A stretch of 64,000 nt of DNA. Source: Billgrantia pellis. GTDB taxonomy: Bacteria; Pseudomonadota; Gammaproteobacteria; Pseudomonadales; Halomonadaceae. Each line of letters opens with the position of its first letter. The first letter of the stretch is position 1. The position numbers were made by a program, and so were the translations under genes. The stretch spans positions 551,201 through 615,200 of the forward strand of contig NZ_VTPY01000004.1 of NCBI RefSeq assembly GCF_008297955.1. Reading direction: 5' to 3'. Positions 18,756 through 27,802 of this stretch are shown here, piece by piece. The notes below the pieces were generated by a model that saw only the letters and a list, made by a program, of their open reading frames with translations, had not been told where the DNA came from and did not search any database.

Positions 18756-20579
18756 TCAGCGACCCAGCGGCTCGGCGTATTCCACCATCAGTTGCAGCGA
18801 CTCCTCCCCCCGCCAGCGGTTGCGGTTGAGTCGGTAGGCACAGCGCAGCGTGTCTCCCATGCCGAAGACCGGCAGCTCGCCTGGCGTCAAGGCACGAAAC
18901 CAGATCGCCTTGAGGCTTGCTGCCCCGGTGGAGAGCACCATCGACAGGTGGGTTCCGTCCGCTCCCACGGAGCGCAGCGACTCCACCAGGAATTCGCCTT
19001 CGAACAACGGCGCGTCGAATTCGCGCCCGTAGGGGCCGAGCGCCTCCAGCTCGCTTAGCGTTGCCAACTGAAACTGTCCTGGAGCCAGGGCCCCGTCGGT
19101 CAACACACGGGGATACAGTTCGGCAGCTCCCAATTGTTCCGTCACTGCCTGCAGGAGAGCGGCACGGAAAACCTCCAGCCACGCCACCGGCACGCCGACA
19201 CCGGCCGCCCCGCGGTGGCCACCGAAGCGCGGCAACGCCTCGGGTGCCAGCTCATGGGCGCGTTGCAGGGCATCGCGCAGATGCAGGGCTTCGATAGAGC
19301 GCCCCGAGCCGGTGAGCATGCCAGGCGCCGCGGCCGGTGTCAGCACCAGCGCCGGGCGGCCGAAGGCCTGCACCAGGCGCGAGGCGACGATGCCCTGCAC
19401 GCCGGGGTGACCGCCTTCGAGAAAGACCACCAGCACCGGTCGATCGGCCTCGAGCTGCGGCATGGCCAGGGCGCGCGCCTCTTCGATCATCTCCGCCTCG
19501 ATCGCCTTGCGTGACTGGTTGTCGTCATCCAGCGTCTGCAGGTGGCGCGTCGCCGTGGCGTCGTCCTCGGCCAGCATGAAGTGCAGCGCCGCATAAGGGT
19601 CGTCGAGGCGTGAACGAGCGTTGATCCGCGGCCCCATCTGGAAGGCCAGCGTTTCGGCGGAAAACGGTATGCTGCCTTCCCCCAGGCGTGCCGCCATGGC
19701 CCGCCAGCAGGCGGCCTCCATGCGATTGATCAGCGTCAGGCCGTGTCTGACCACGGCACGGTTGGCTGGGCTCGCGCCGAGCGATACACAGTCGGCCACG
19801 GTGCCAAGGGCTACATAAGAGAGCCAGGAGGAGAGTTTGGGCGTGGCGGCGGGTATCACGCCCCACTCGACCAACACGCTGCGCGTGAGCGACATCACCA
19901 ACCACGCCACCATGCAGCCGGCAATGGTGCCATCGGGGTACTGACAATCGTCTCGGGTCGGATTCACCACGGCATGCGCCGAAACCGGCGGCCCCTCTAC
20001 CGGCAGGGCGTGGTGGTCGCTCACCACCACATCGATGCCCGCCGCCTTGAGCCGAGCGATGCGCGGCTCGTCGGAACTGCCGCAGTCGGCGGTGATCACC
20101 AGGCTCGGCCGTGGCGAGAGACCGAGCGTGCGCTCCACTAGCGGCAGGCTGATGCCGTAGCCGTCATGGATGCGATGGCCGATCAGGCTATGCAGGCGCG
20201 GTTCCGGCACGCCGAAGAGTTCCACCAGGGTGCGCCGGATTACCACGTGGGAGGTGATGCCGTCGACGTCGTAGTCGGTGAGAATGCCGATGTGCTCGCC
20301 CTCCGCTACCGCTCGCGCGATGCGCTCGGCGGCGCGGCGGCCATCGGCGAGGTGCTCGGGATGTTCGAGGTAGCGCAGGCCGGGCTGGGTCAGCGGGGCC
20401 AGCTCGCCCTCATAATCGGCCAGGCGGCCGGCGAGCACACGGGCCTGCAGCTCGCTCAACCCTTCGGCGCGAGCTCGCGCATAGAGCGCCTCGTTACGCG
20501 GGCGCGGCAGTAGCCTTGGCTTGAGTCGGGCGTGCAGGTCTGGCGGCGCGGTCACGTCCAAGCGTGGCTCCTGTTGCAT
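18756..20579 (-). CDS. recJ: Single-stranded-DNA exonuclease RecJ (divergent)
   Basis: A 607-residue DHH/DHHA1 phosphoesterase. Motif I is DYDVDGITS (canonical RecJ DFDADGATS), motif II ADCGSSD (canonical DNG), motif III SDHH, and the DHHA1 glycine motif is FGGHRGAAG. RecJ degrades single strands 5' to 3' in recombination and mismatch repair. The location behind thrC-hom-dsbC-xerD matches the pseudomonad neighbourhood. Metal ligands appear kept, but motif sequences and the long N-terminal extension are unusual. A second RecJ elsewhere cannot be excluded. Confidence 0.8.
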   Translation of the reverse strand: MQQEPRLDVTAPPDLHARLKPRLLPRPRNEALYARARAEGLSELQARVLAGRLADYEGELAPLTQPGLRYLEHPEHLADGRRAAERIARAVAEGEHIGILTDYDVDGITSHVVIRRTLVELFGVPEPRLHSLIGHRIHDGYGISLPLVERTLGLSPRPSLVITADCGSSDEPRIARLKAAGIDVVVSDHHALPVEGPPVSAHAVVNPTRDDCQYPDGTIAGCMVAWLVMSLTRSVLVEWGVIPAATPKLSSWLSYVALGTVADCVSLGASPANRAVVRHGLTLINRMEAACWRAMAARLGEGSIPFSAETLAFQMGPRINARSRLDDPYAALHFMLAEDDATATRHLQTLDDDNQSRKAIEAEMIEEARALAMPQLEADRPVLVVFLEGGHPGVQGIVASRLVQAFGRPALVLTPAAAPGMLTGSGRSIEALHLRDALQRAHELAPEALPRFGGHRGAAGVGVPVAWLEVFRAALLQAVTEQLGAAELYPRVLTDGALAPGQFQLATLSELEALGPYGREFDAPLFEGEFLVESLRSVGADGTHLSMVLSTGAASLKAIWFRALTPGELPVFGMGDTLRCAYRLNRNRWRGEESLQLMVEYAEPLGR

Positions 20580-20694
20580 GACGGGTTTTGCGGCCGGCTC
20601 ATGGGCATCGCGGTGCGGTCTCTCGGGCTGTCCCCGATGCGAGGGGCGCAGGGCCTATCTTCGCCGACACTGACCACCGCTCGGGCTAGCCGGC

Positions 20695-20779
20695 GACAGG
20701 ACTACGAGGAGGCGCTGTAAACCCATCCCTGGGCGCTACTTTTGCCATCCATGGCAAAAGACCTCCTCTTCGACCTGTC
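20695..20779. repeat. Three-tier nested inverted repeat between recJ and thrC
   Basis: Within a 240-base gene-free gap, GACAGG (20695-20700) pairs with CCTGTC (20774-20779), and GAGGAGG (20706-20712) with CCTCCTC (20762-20768). Inside lie CCCA-TCCC-TGGG (20722-20733) and a 9-bp hairpin CTTTTGCCA / TGGCAAAAG (20739-20760). A further CCTCGC / GCGAGG hairpin follows at 20788-20806. No T-tract accompanies the elements, so simple termination is unlikely. An interspersed repeat or mRNA-stabilising structure is possible. Confidence 0.7.
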
Positions 20780-20819
20780 CCCTATGCCCTCGCTACCTTG
20801 GCGAGGTGCCTTGCTGACC

Positions 20820-22208
20820 CTATCGCCGGTTCTCGGCCACGAACGCCTGCACCTTCGCCAGCTCCGCCGGCAGCACGGTGTAACGCTCCTCGCGCTCCAG
20901 CAGGTCATCCATGTGCGGCGGCAGCGGCACGCCGGGGAAGCCGGACTTGACCACCGCCTCGGCAAACTTCGCCGGGTGGGCCGTGGCCAGGGTGATCATC
21001 GGCGTCTCGGCATCGGCCCGGACACGCTCGGCGGCACGATAGCCGGTGGCGGTGTGCGGGTCGAGCAGCTCCTTGGTGCGGTGGTGCGCCTCACGGATCA
21101 CCTCGAGGATGGTGGCGTCGTCGACGCTGTGGCTGGCGAACAATGCACGCAGCCGTTCCAGCGGCGCCTCGGCCAGCGCCGTGGGTTCCCGCTGGAAGCG
21201 CTCGAGCAGCGCTGCCACGGCTTCGCCGTCACGCTCGTAGGCCTCGAACAGTAGCCGCTCGAAGTTGGACGACACCACGATGTCCATGGAGGGCGCCAGG
21301 GTCGCCTTGAGTTCCTGCTTGGAGAAGTCGTTGGCGGCGATGGTGCGGTGCAGGATGTCGTTGGCGTTGGTGGCGATGATGAACTGCCTGACCGGCAGCC
21401 CCATGCGATAGGCCATGTAGCCGGCAAAGACATTGCCGAAGTTGGCCGAGGGCACGCAGAAGCTGACCTGACGGTGAGGCGCGCCCAGCGCCACGCCGGC
21501 GGCCACGTAGTAGACGATCTGGGCCATGATGCGCGCCCAGTTGATCGAATTCACCGCCACCAGGCGCGTGCCGTTCAGAAAGCTCTGGTCGGCGAAGCTC
21601 GCCTTGACCATCGCCTGGGCGTCGTCGAAGTTGCCCTCGATGGCGATGTTGAACACGTTGTCGGCCAGCACCGAGGTCATCTGCCGACGCTGTACCTCGG
21701 ACACCCGGTTGTGCGGGTGCAGGATGAAGATGTCGAGGTTGTCGCAGTGACGGCAGCCCTCGATCGCCGCCGAACCGGTGTCGCCCGAGGTGGCGCCCAT
21801 GATGACCGCGCGCTCGCCGCGCTTGGCCAGGAAGTGGTCGAGGATACGGCCAAGCAATTGCAAGGCGATATCCTTGAAGGCCAGCGTGGGGCCGTGGAAC
21901 AGCTCGAGCAGGAAATGGTTGGCGTCGAGCTGGTTGAGCGGCACCACGGCATCATGGCTGAAGGTGGCGTAGGCGTCGCGCACGATGCCACGAAACGTCT
22001 CGTCGTCGATCTCGCCGTTGACGAACGGCTTCATCACGCGAAAGGCAATCTCGGCATAGGAGAGCCCGGCCATCGCCTCGAGCTCTTCGCGCGCGAGCTG
22101 CGGAATCGCTTCCGGTACATAGAGCCCGCCATCGCTGGCCATGCCGGTCAGCACGACCTCTTCGAAGGAGAGCGAGGGCGCCTGCCCGCGGGTACTGATG
22201 TAGCGCAT
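20820..22208 (-). CDS. thrC: Threonine synthase
   Basis: A 462-residue PLP enzyme converting O-phosphohomoserine to threonine. The N-terminus MRYISTRGQAPSLSFEEVVLTGMASDGGLYVPE is typical; the PLP lysine is K112 in HGPTLAFKDIALQLLG, and the phosphate-binding loop is GATSGDTGSAA. GGAGTGA before the ATG at 22208 decides this start over one 27 bases upstream. It lies directly after hom on the same strand, giving the last two steps from homoserine semialdehyde to threonine together. Confidence 0.95.
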   Translation of the reverse strand: MRYISTRGQAPSLSFEEVVLTGMASDGGLYVPEAIPQLAREELEAMAGLSYAEIAFRVMKPFVNGEIDDETFRGIVRDAYATFSHDAVVPLNQLDANHFLLELFHGPTLAFKDIALQLLGRILDHFLAKRGERAVIMGATSGDTGSAAIEGCRHCDNLDIFILHPHNRVSEVQRRQMTSVLADNVFNIAIEGNFDDAQAMVKASFADQSFLNGTRLVAVNSINWARIMAQIVYYVAAGVALGAPHRQVSFCVPSANFGNVFAGYMAYRMGLPVRQFIIATNANDILHRTIAANDFSKQELKATLAPSMDIVVSSNFERLLFEAYERDGEAVAALLERFQREPTALAEAPLERLRALFASHSVDDATILEVIREAHHRTKELLDPHTATGYRAAERVRADAETPMITLATAHPAKFAEAVVKSGFPGVPLPPHMDDLLEREERYTVLPAELAKVQAFVAENRR

Positions 22209-22237
22209 AGATTCACTCCGTAAGCATCGAGTCACCG

Positions 22238-22276
22238 GCTAAGGGTTACGAGCCAGTTTCGCTCGAAGCCCTTAGC
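22238..22276. repeat. Inverted repeat between hom and thrC
   Basis: GCTAAGGG and CCCTTAGC bracket an inner CGAGC / GCTCG pairing, forming a stepped hairpin in the gap between hom and thrC. No T-run follows on either strand, so it may be an attenuating or processing structure rather than a terminator. Confidence 0.45.
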
Positions 22277-22295
22277 TCCAGGCTCGATGCCGATG

Positions 22296-23612
22296 TCATT
22301 CCTGCTCGTCCAGGGACTCCACGCGGATCCGCGTGACCGGCCCGGCGATGTCGGCCATCGATTCGATATGCCGGATCGCCTCGTTCATCTGCTTCTCGCG
22401 GCAGCTATGGGTCAGCAGGATGATCGGCACCAGCTCACCCTCGGTGGCCTCCTTCTGCACCAGCGCCTCGATGGAGATGCCTTGCTCGGAGAGAATCGTT
22501 GCCACCCGTGCGAGTACACCGGGGCGATCCACCGCCAGCAGGCGCAAATAGTAAGCGGTAACGATGTCCTCCATGGGCAGGATCGGCGGATTGCCTTCAT
22601 CCTCGCCGATGCCGCTGAAGGCCAGGTAGGGCACTCGGTAATGGTGATCGGTGGCGATATCGCGGGCCACGTCGAGCAGATCCGCCACTACCGCCGAGGC
22701 GGTGGGCTCGGAGCCGGCGCCGGCGCCGTAGTAGAGGGTTGGCCCCACGGCGTCGCCCATGATGGCAATGGCATTCTTGACCCCGTTCACATTGGCCAGC
22801 AGCCGTTCCTTGGGAATCAAGGTCGGATGCACGCGCAGCTCCAGTCCCTGTTCGGTTCGCTTGGAAATGCCCAGGTGCTTGATGACGTAGCCCAGGTTGT
22901 CGGCCTGCTGCACGTCGTCGAAGGTGACCCGCGAAATGCCTTCGGTATAGGCTTTCTCGAACTGAAGCGGCACGCCATAGGCGATCGAGGCCAGGATGGT
23001 CAGCTTGTGGGCGGCATCGATGCCTTCGACGTCGAAGGTGGGGTCGGCCTCGGCGTAGCCCAGCGCCTGGGCCTCGGCGAGTACGTCCTCGAAGGCGCGA
23101 CCCTCGCTGCGCATGTGGGTCAGGATGTAGTTGCCGGTTCCGTTGATGATGCCAGCCACCCATTCGATGCGATTGGCGCCGAGCCCCTCACGCAGCGACT
23201 TGATCACCGGGATGCCACCGGCCACGGCGGCCTCGAAGGCCACGATCACGCCCTGCTCGTGGGCCGCCTGGAAGATCTCGTTACCGTGCACCGCGATCAA
23301 CGCCTTGTTGGCGGTGACCACGTGCTTGCCGTTGGCGATGGCGGTGAGCACGAGCTCGCGCGGCACGTCATAGCCCCCCAGCACCTCGACCAGCACATCG
23401 ACGTCGGGGTTACGGGCCACCTCGAACACGTCGTTGGTGGTCTTGATGCCGGTGAGGTCACACTCCGGGTTGGTGCTGCGCAGTGCCACCTGCTCGATGA
23501 CGATCGGGCGGCCTGCCCGCCGCGCGATTTCGTCGGCGTTGCGCGTCAGCACGTTGAAGGTGCCGCCTCCGACGGTACCTAAACCACAGATTCCCACTCT
23601 CACCGGTTTCAA
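22296..23612 (-). CDS. hom: Homoserine dehydrogenase
   Basis: A 438-residue protein with an N-terminal NAD(P)-binding fold (GICGLGTVGGGT), the catalytic region GIINGTGNYILTHM with EADPTFDVEGIDAAHKL, and a C-terminal ACT domain (about residues 350-425) for threonine feedback. It reduces aspartate semialdehyde to homoserine. The start codon is TTG, preceded by GGAGCAGGACA; a GTG three codons later is the alternative. It belongs to the xerD-dsbC-hom-thrC series. Confidence 0.95.
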   Translation of the reverse strand: MKPVRVGICGLGTVGGGTFNVLTRNADEIARRAGRPIVIEQVALRSTNPECDLTGIKTTNDVFEVARNPDVDVLVEVLGGYDVPRELVLTAIANGKHVVTANKALIAVHGNEIFQAAHEQGVIVAFEAAVAGGIPVIKSLREGLGANRIEWVAGIINGTGNYILTHMRSEGRAFEDVLAEAQALGYAEADPTFDVEGIDAAHKLTILASIAYGVPLQFEKAYTEGISRVTFDDVQQADNLGYVIKHLGISKRTEQGLELRVHPTLIPKERLLANVNGVKNAIAIMGDAVGPTLYYGAGAGSEPTASAVVADLLDVARDIATDHHYRVPYLAFSGIGEDEGNPPILPMEDIVTAYYLRLLAVDRPGVLARVATILSEQGISIEALVQKEATEGELVPIILLTHSCREKQMNEAIRHIESMADIAGPVTRIRVESLDEQE

Positions 23613-23680
23613 TGTCCTGCTCCCCAGGTTGTGTCAATGTCCAGCGTTCTTCGGTTCGGCCGCTCGTCGTCGACCCTTCG

Positions 23681-24439
23681 TCATTCGCTCGCCAGCCCGA
23701 GCATGCCGGCCAGGCGTTCGGCGGGCACGTAGCCGGGCACCAGGCGACCATCGGGCAGCACGATGGCCGGCGTTCCCTGCACGCCCAGCATCATGCCCAG
23801 ATGATACTGTTCCTCGACCGGATTGTCGCAGTCGGCGCTGCCCGAAAACGTCTCCTCGCGCTTGGCCGCGTCCATCGCATCGCTAGGGCTGTCGGCGCAC
23901 CATACCTGCTCGAGCAGTCGCGCTCCCTGGGAGTCCAAACCCGCCCGCGGGAACGCGAGGTAGTGCACTTCGATGCCCATCTCGTTGAGACTCGGCACTT
24001 CTTCATGAAACTGACGGCAATAGGGACATGTGGTGTCAGTGAAGACCACGATCTCGGCCTGGCTCTCGCCGGTTCCGCGAAAGACCACCCGCTCGCTCTC
24101 GGGAACCTCGACCAGGCGCTCCATGCGCTCGGTATTGCGCGACTGCTCGGTCAGGTTGGTCAAGCCCTGTTCGTCGTTACGATAGAGGTCGCCGACCAGG
24201 AAATGCTTGCCTTCGGCATCGCTGTAGAAGGACTCACCGGTCTCCAGGTGCACCTGAAAGAAGCCCTCGAGTGACGTCTCGCGAACGCTTTTCACCGGCA
24301 TCGGCTGGCCGCCGACCTGGAGACGCTCGGCCAACCGGGCGGCCTCGTCGGCCAGGGCGGTGGCGGGCAGAAGAGCAACCGCAAGCGGCACGGTCAGGGC
24401 GAGCACGGAAACGGCAAATCGGTGGGTCAACGCGATCAT
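23681..24439 (-). CDS. dsbC: Periplasmic thiol:disulfide isomerase DsbC
   Basis: A 252-residue exported protein. The signal peptide spans residues 1-30 (cleavage after ALA). An N-terminal dimerisation domain precedes the thioredoxin fold with active-site CPYC (138-141) and cis-proline QGTPA. A second cysteine pair around 182 and 207 corresponds to the structural disulfide of DsbC. It rearranges wrong disulfides in the periplasm. It starts three bases after the xerD stop, so the two are co-transcribed. Confidence 0.93.
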   Translation of the reverse strand: MIALTHRFAVSVLALTVPLAVALLPATALADEAARLAERLQVGGQPMPVKSVRETSLEGFFQVHLETGESFYSDAEGKHFLVGDLYRNDEQGLTNLTEQSRNTERMERLVEVPESERVVFRGTGESQAEIVVFTDTTCPYCRQFHEEVPSLNEMGIEVHYLAFPRAGLDSQGARLLEQVWCADSPSDAMDAAKREETFSGSADCDNPVEEQYHLGMMLGVQGTPAIVLPDGRLVPGYVPAERLAGMLGLASE

Positions 24440-24442
24440 GAA

Positions 24443-25345
24443 TCAGCCTCGAGGATGATGGTCGGCGTGCAGGGCTTCGAGTCGCGCCTGCGCGACATGG
24501 GTATAGATCTGTGTGGTCGACAGGTCGCTGTGACCGAGCAACAGCTGTACGACACGTAGATTGGCGCCATGATTCAACAGATGCGTGGCGAAAGCATGCC
24601 GCAGGGTATGCGGCGACAAGGGCCGTGTGATTCCCGCCGTACGGGCATGGGCCTTGATCCGGTGCCAGAACGTCTGTCGTGTCATGCCATTGTCGCCACG
24701 CCCCGGAAACAGCGCCGGGCGCGACACGTCGTTCATCAGCGCACCTCGCGAAGTGCGCAGATAACGCGACAACCAGTGTACGGCCTCTTCCCCCAGCGGG
24801 ACCAGCCGATCCTTGTCGCCTTTGCCACGTACCCGCACCACGCCCTGGCGCAGGTTGACCGAATCCGTCGTCAGCCCCACCAGCTCCGAGACCCGCAGGC
24901 CGCAGCCATAGAGCACCTCGAGCATGGCTCGGTCGCGCAAGCCGAGGTCGGTGGTTACGTCGGGAGCGGCCAGCAGGCGCTCTACCTCGTCTTCCTCGAG
25001 GGTGTCCGGCAGGTTGGGGCGAACCCGCGGAAGACGCACCTCCACCAGCGGATCATGCGCGATGCGCCCCTCGGCCAGCGCCCAGCGGTAAAAGCCGCGC
25101 AGGCTCGACAGCAGCCTGGCGTTGCTGCGCAGCCGATAGCCGGTATTGCGTCGCTCCTCGATCCAAGCGGACAGAAGCGCCGCATCTGGGGCCAATAGCT
25201 CGCCCCCCCCCTCGGCCAGTCGAGCGGCCCATGCCTCCAGGTCGCGACGGTAGGCCGTGAGCGTGTGCTCGCTTGCCCCGCGCTCGAGCCACAAGGCATC
25301 GAGGAACGCTTCGATCAGGGCCAGGGAGTGGATATCGTGTGTCAT
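24443..25345 (-). CDS. xerD: Site-specific tyrosine recombinase XerD
   Basis: A 300-residue tyrosine recombinase with an N-terminal SAM-like core-binding domain and a C-terminal catalytic domain. Catalytic residues appear in YGCGLRVSELVGL (Arg), SPHTLRHAFATHLL (His-Leu-Arg-His), LLLGHSDLSTTQIYTHV (His and nucleophile Tyr). With XerC it resolves chromosome dimers at dif. Length matches E. coli XerD (298) from the ATG at 25345, preceded by GGTGA; a longer upstream frame is rejected. Confidence 0.93.
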   Translation of the reverse strand: MTHDIHSLALIEAFLDALWLERGASEHTLTAYRRDLEAWAARLAEGGGELLAPDAALLSAWIEERRNTGYRLRSNARLLSSLRGFYRWALAEGRIAHDPLVEVRLPRVRPNLPDTLEEDEVERLLAAPDVTTDLGLRDRAMLEVLYGCGLRVSELVGLTTDSVNLRQGVVRVRGKGDKDRLVPLGEEAVHWLSRYLRTSRGALMNDVSRPALFPGRGDNGMTRQTFWHRIKAHARTAGITRPLSPHTLRHAFATHLLNHGANLRVVQLLLGHSDLSTTQIYTHVAQARLEALHADHHPRG

Positions 25346-25362
25346 GTCACCGCCCGATACGA

Positions 25363-25399
25363 CGAAGCCCCGCCCCGCGTGAGCGGTGGCGGGGCTTCG
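25363..25399 (-). terminator. Hairpin terminator after rplS
   Basis: A 12-bp perfect stem (CGAAGCCCCGCC / GGCGGGGCTTCG) with a 13-base loop lies 32 bases after the rplS stop and just before the xerD ribosome site. It marks the end of rpsP-rimM-trmD-rplS; read-through could still feed xerD. The stem shares its core with the slmA-rpoH terminator. Confidence 0.65.
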
Positions 25400-25430
25400 C
25401 ATGGCGCATGGCGCCGTCAGCCAACCCGGA

Positions 25431-25787
25431 TCAGGAGAGCTTTTCCTTGATGCGAGCCGACTTGCCGCTACGCTCGCGGAGGTAGTACAGCTTGGCCTGG
25501 CGCACGTCGCCGCGACGCTTGACCTCAATGGAGTCGACCAGCGGGCTGTAGGTCTGGAAGGTACGCTCAACGCCGACACCGTGAGAGATCTTGCGTACGG
25601 TGAAAGCGGAGTTCAAACCGCGGTTACGCTTGCCGATCACCACACCTTCGAAGGCCTGAAGACGCTCGCGGTTACCTTCCTTGACCTTGACCTGCACGAC
25701 GATGGTGTCCCCCGGCGCGAATTCCGGCACCTGCTTGCTCATCTGCTCGGCCTCAAGCGCCTGGATCACCTTGTTCTTGCTGCTCAT
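25431..25787 (-). CDS. rplS: 50S ribosomal protein L19
   Basis: A 118-residue basic ribosomal protein. Conserved L19 stretches are [57 protein letters not shown] and [20 protein letters not shown]19 lies at the 30S-50S interface. GAGGAG before the ATG. Last gene of the rpsP-rimM-trmD-rplS operon and followed by a strong hairpin. Confidence 0.97.
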   Translation of the reverse strand: MSSKNKVIQALEAEQMSKQVPEFAPGDTIVVQVKVKEGNRERLQAFEGVVIGKRNRGLNSAFTVRKISHGVGVERTFQTYSPLVDSIEVKRRGDVRQAKLYYLRERSGKSARIKEKLS

Positions 25788-25905
25788 GACATAACTCCTC
25801 GATAGTCGGCGCCGCCGCTATTCCACGTCCAAGGGCGGCGCGTGATCCCGGCGCTCGAGTCTGACTCGAGAGCGCGGGAGATGATGGGTGACGCAGGTCC
25901 ACGGC

Positions 25906-26688
25906 TCACCGGGAATCCGTGTCCTGCACCTCCGCCCCGCGGGCGTATTCTTCGATGAACTCCTCGAGCAGCTCGCGCTGCTCGACACTCAACGCCCTGC
26001 CCTCGAGCAGGTCGGGACGCCTCAACCAAGTCCGCCCCAGCGACTGCTTGAGCCGCCAGCGCCGGATCTCGCCGTGATGGCCGCTGAGCAGCACATCCGG
26101 TACCCGCCGCCCGTCGATCTCCTCGGGGCGCGTATAGTGCGGGCAATCCAGCAACCCCTCGTTGAAGGAGTCCTCTACAGCGGAATCCTGATGGCCCAGC
26201 ACGCCGGGCACCAGTCTCGCCGCCGCATCGATCAGCACCATGGCCGGCAGCTCACCGCCGCTGAGCACATAGTCGCCGATCGACCACTCTTCATCGATGT
26301 CGCTCTCCACCACGCGTTCATCGATACCTTCGTAGCGCCCGGCCACCACGACCAGCGGCGGGCCGGAAGCCAATTCATGCACACCCTGTTGATCGAGCCG
26401 TCGCCCCTGAGGCGAGAGGTAGACCACCCGGGGTCGTACACCGGTAATCGCCTCGGCACGCGCGCGGGCATCATGAATGGCCGCGCGCAGGGTGTCGACC
26501 TTCATCAGCATGCCGGGACCGCCTCCGTAGGGACGGTCATCCACCGTGCGATGCCGGTCGCGAGCATAATCGCGCGGGTTCCAGAACTCCAGCGCGATAC
26601 GCCCCTGGCTCACCGCTCGTCCCGTGACGCCGTGCTGTGCGACAGCCTCGAACATCTCGGGAAACAGCGAAACGACGCCAATCCACAT
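25906..26688 (-). CDS. trmD: tRNA (guanine-37 N1) methyltransferase TrmD
   Basis: A 260-residue SPOUT methyltransferase. [43 protein letters not shown] and the trefoil-knot segment [13 protein letters not shown] are family hallmarks. It makes m1G37 to prevent frameshifting. The family N-terminus MWIG favours the ATG at 26688. The frame remains open to a TTG at 26730 that overlaps the rimM stop (TTGA); a coupled start there would add 14 residues. Confidence 0.93.
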   Translation of the reverse strand: MWIGVVSLFPEMFEAVAQHGVTGRAVSQGRIALEFWNPRDYARDRHRTVDDRPYGGGPGMLMKVDTLRAAIHDARARAEAITGVRPRVVYLSPQGRRLDQQGVHELASGPPLVVVAGRYEGIDERVVESDIDEEWSIGDYVLSGGELPAMVLIDAAARLVPGVLGHQDSAVEDSFNEGLLDCPHYTRPEEIDGRRVPDVLLSGHHGEIRRWRLKQSLGRTWLRRPDLLEGRALSVEQRELLEEFIEEYARGAEVQDTDSR

Positions 26689-26726
26689 GCCTTGCGACTC
26701 GCTCGGAGATCCGCTCGCCTCGACGT

Positions 26727-27284
26727 TCAAAACGCCGGATCCCAGTCGACGGTCATGGTGCCAGACGCCAAATCCACCTCGACGATCACCTCGTCGGGCA
26801 GGAACGGCAGCAGACGCTCACGATCGTCGATGGCCGGCGGCTCGCCTTGCGGGTCACCCCGCACCACCAGTACGTCGTTAGCACCGGTTTCGAACAGATA
26901 ACCGACCCGCCCCAGCACGACACCGTCACGGGTCACAACCGTCAACCCTTCCAGCTGGTGCCAGTAGAACTCGTCATCGGCGAGCTCGGGCAATTCCGCC
27001 TTGGGTAGCAGAATCTCCGCCCCCGCGATGCGCTCGGCAGCCTCGCGCGAGTCGATCCCCTCCAGCAAGGCCACCAGCCCCTTGCCGTGATGCCGCCCTT
27101 GGAGCAGGCGGTGGCGCTTCAGAGCGTTATCTTGCCTCAGCACCCATTCGGAGTACTCGAGGATGCTATCCATCGGGCTGGTATGAGAGTAGACCTTGAG
27201 CCACCCCTTGACGCCGTAGGGGCTGGTCAGCTTGCCCAGCACCACGTGGTCGTCGCGTTCGCTGCGTGAGGCCTGCTCGTTCAT
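26727..27284 (-). CDS. rimM: Ribosome maturation factor RimM
   Basis: A 185-residue protein with the N-terminal RimM domain ([22 protein letters not shown]) and C-terminal PRC barrel ([38 protein letters not shown]). RimM assists 30S head assembly around S19. Acidic overall. Between rpsP and trmD in the standard operon. Confidence 0.95.
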   Translation of the reverse strand: MNEQASRSERDDHVVLGKLTSPYGVKGWLKVYSHTSPMDSILEYSEWVLRQDNALKRHRLLQGRHHGKGLVALLEGIDSREAAERIAGAEILLPKAELPELADDEFYWHQLEGLTVVTRDGVVLGRVGYLFETGANDVLVVRGDPQGEPPAIDDRERLLPFLPDEVIVEVDLASGTMTVDWDPAF

Positions 27285-27304
27285 GACGTCACCGGGCCGC
27301 GGGC

Positions 27305-27553
27305 TCAGGCCTGCTTACGAGCTTCCTTGACCAGCTCGGCCACACGATCGGACATCTGGGCGCCCTGGTCCTGCCAGTGGGCGATGCGATCCAGATCGAC
27401 GCGCAGACGCTCTTCCTGACCGCGAGCGATCGGGTTGAAGAAGCCGAGGCGCTCGATGAAGCGGCCATCGCGCGAGTTGCGTGAATCGGTCACGGTCAGG
27501 TGGTAGAAGGGACGCTTCTTGGCGCCACCACGTGCCAGACGAATGGTAACCAT
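27305..27553 (-). CDS. rpsP: 30S ribosomal protein S16
   Basis: An 82-residue protein starting [20 protein letters not shown], with [21 protein letters not shown]16 stabilises the 30S body. The ATG at 27553 is set by the family N-terminus; AAGGA lies about 13 bases upstream. The 249-base gap before it, up to ffh, holds an imperfect hairpin (27599-27627, GCCGAgCCGGC/GGCCGGagTCGGC) in the likely 5' leader. Confidence 0.97.
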   Translation of the reverse strand: MVTIRLARGGAKKRPFYHLTVTDSRNSRDGRFIERLGFFNPIARGQEERLRVDLDRIAHWQDQGAQMSDRVAELVKEARKQA

Positions 27554-27802
27554 GGCGTTAACTGTCCTTCGGTTGAGGTTACGTTTACTACCGATATGCG
27601 CCGAGCCGGCTGATGGCCGGAGTCGGCATTTGCCAGGAAAACGGGTCCACGAGACCCGCCTTCGCGTCATTCGGTCACTTTCCTTTATAGGCGTGCAGCC
27701 GGGCAGAGCCACGGTCCTGCCATGAAGACGCAGCATTCTACGGAAATCAGCCCCGCTTTGAAACCCTTTTCTCGAGCTTCGGCAGCGCAGCCATTCGATG
27801 GC

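Noticed and set aside
21348..22223. Long plus-strand open frame opposite thrC
   Set aside because: The minus strand encodes a complete threonine synthase with its PLP lysine; the opposite frame is an effect of high GC.
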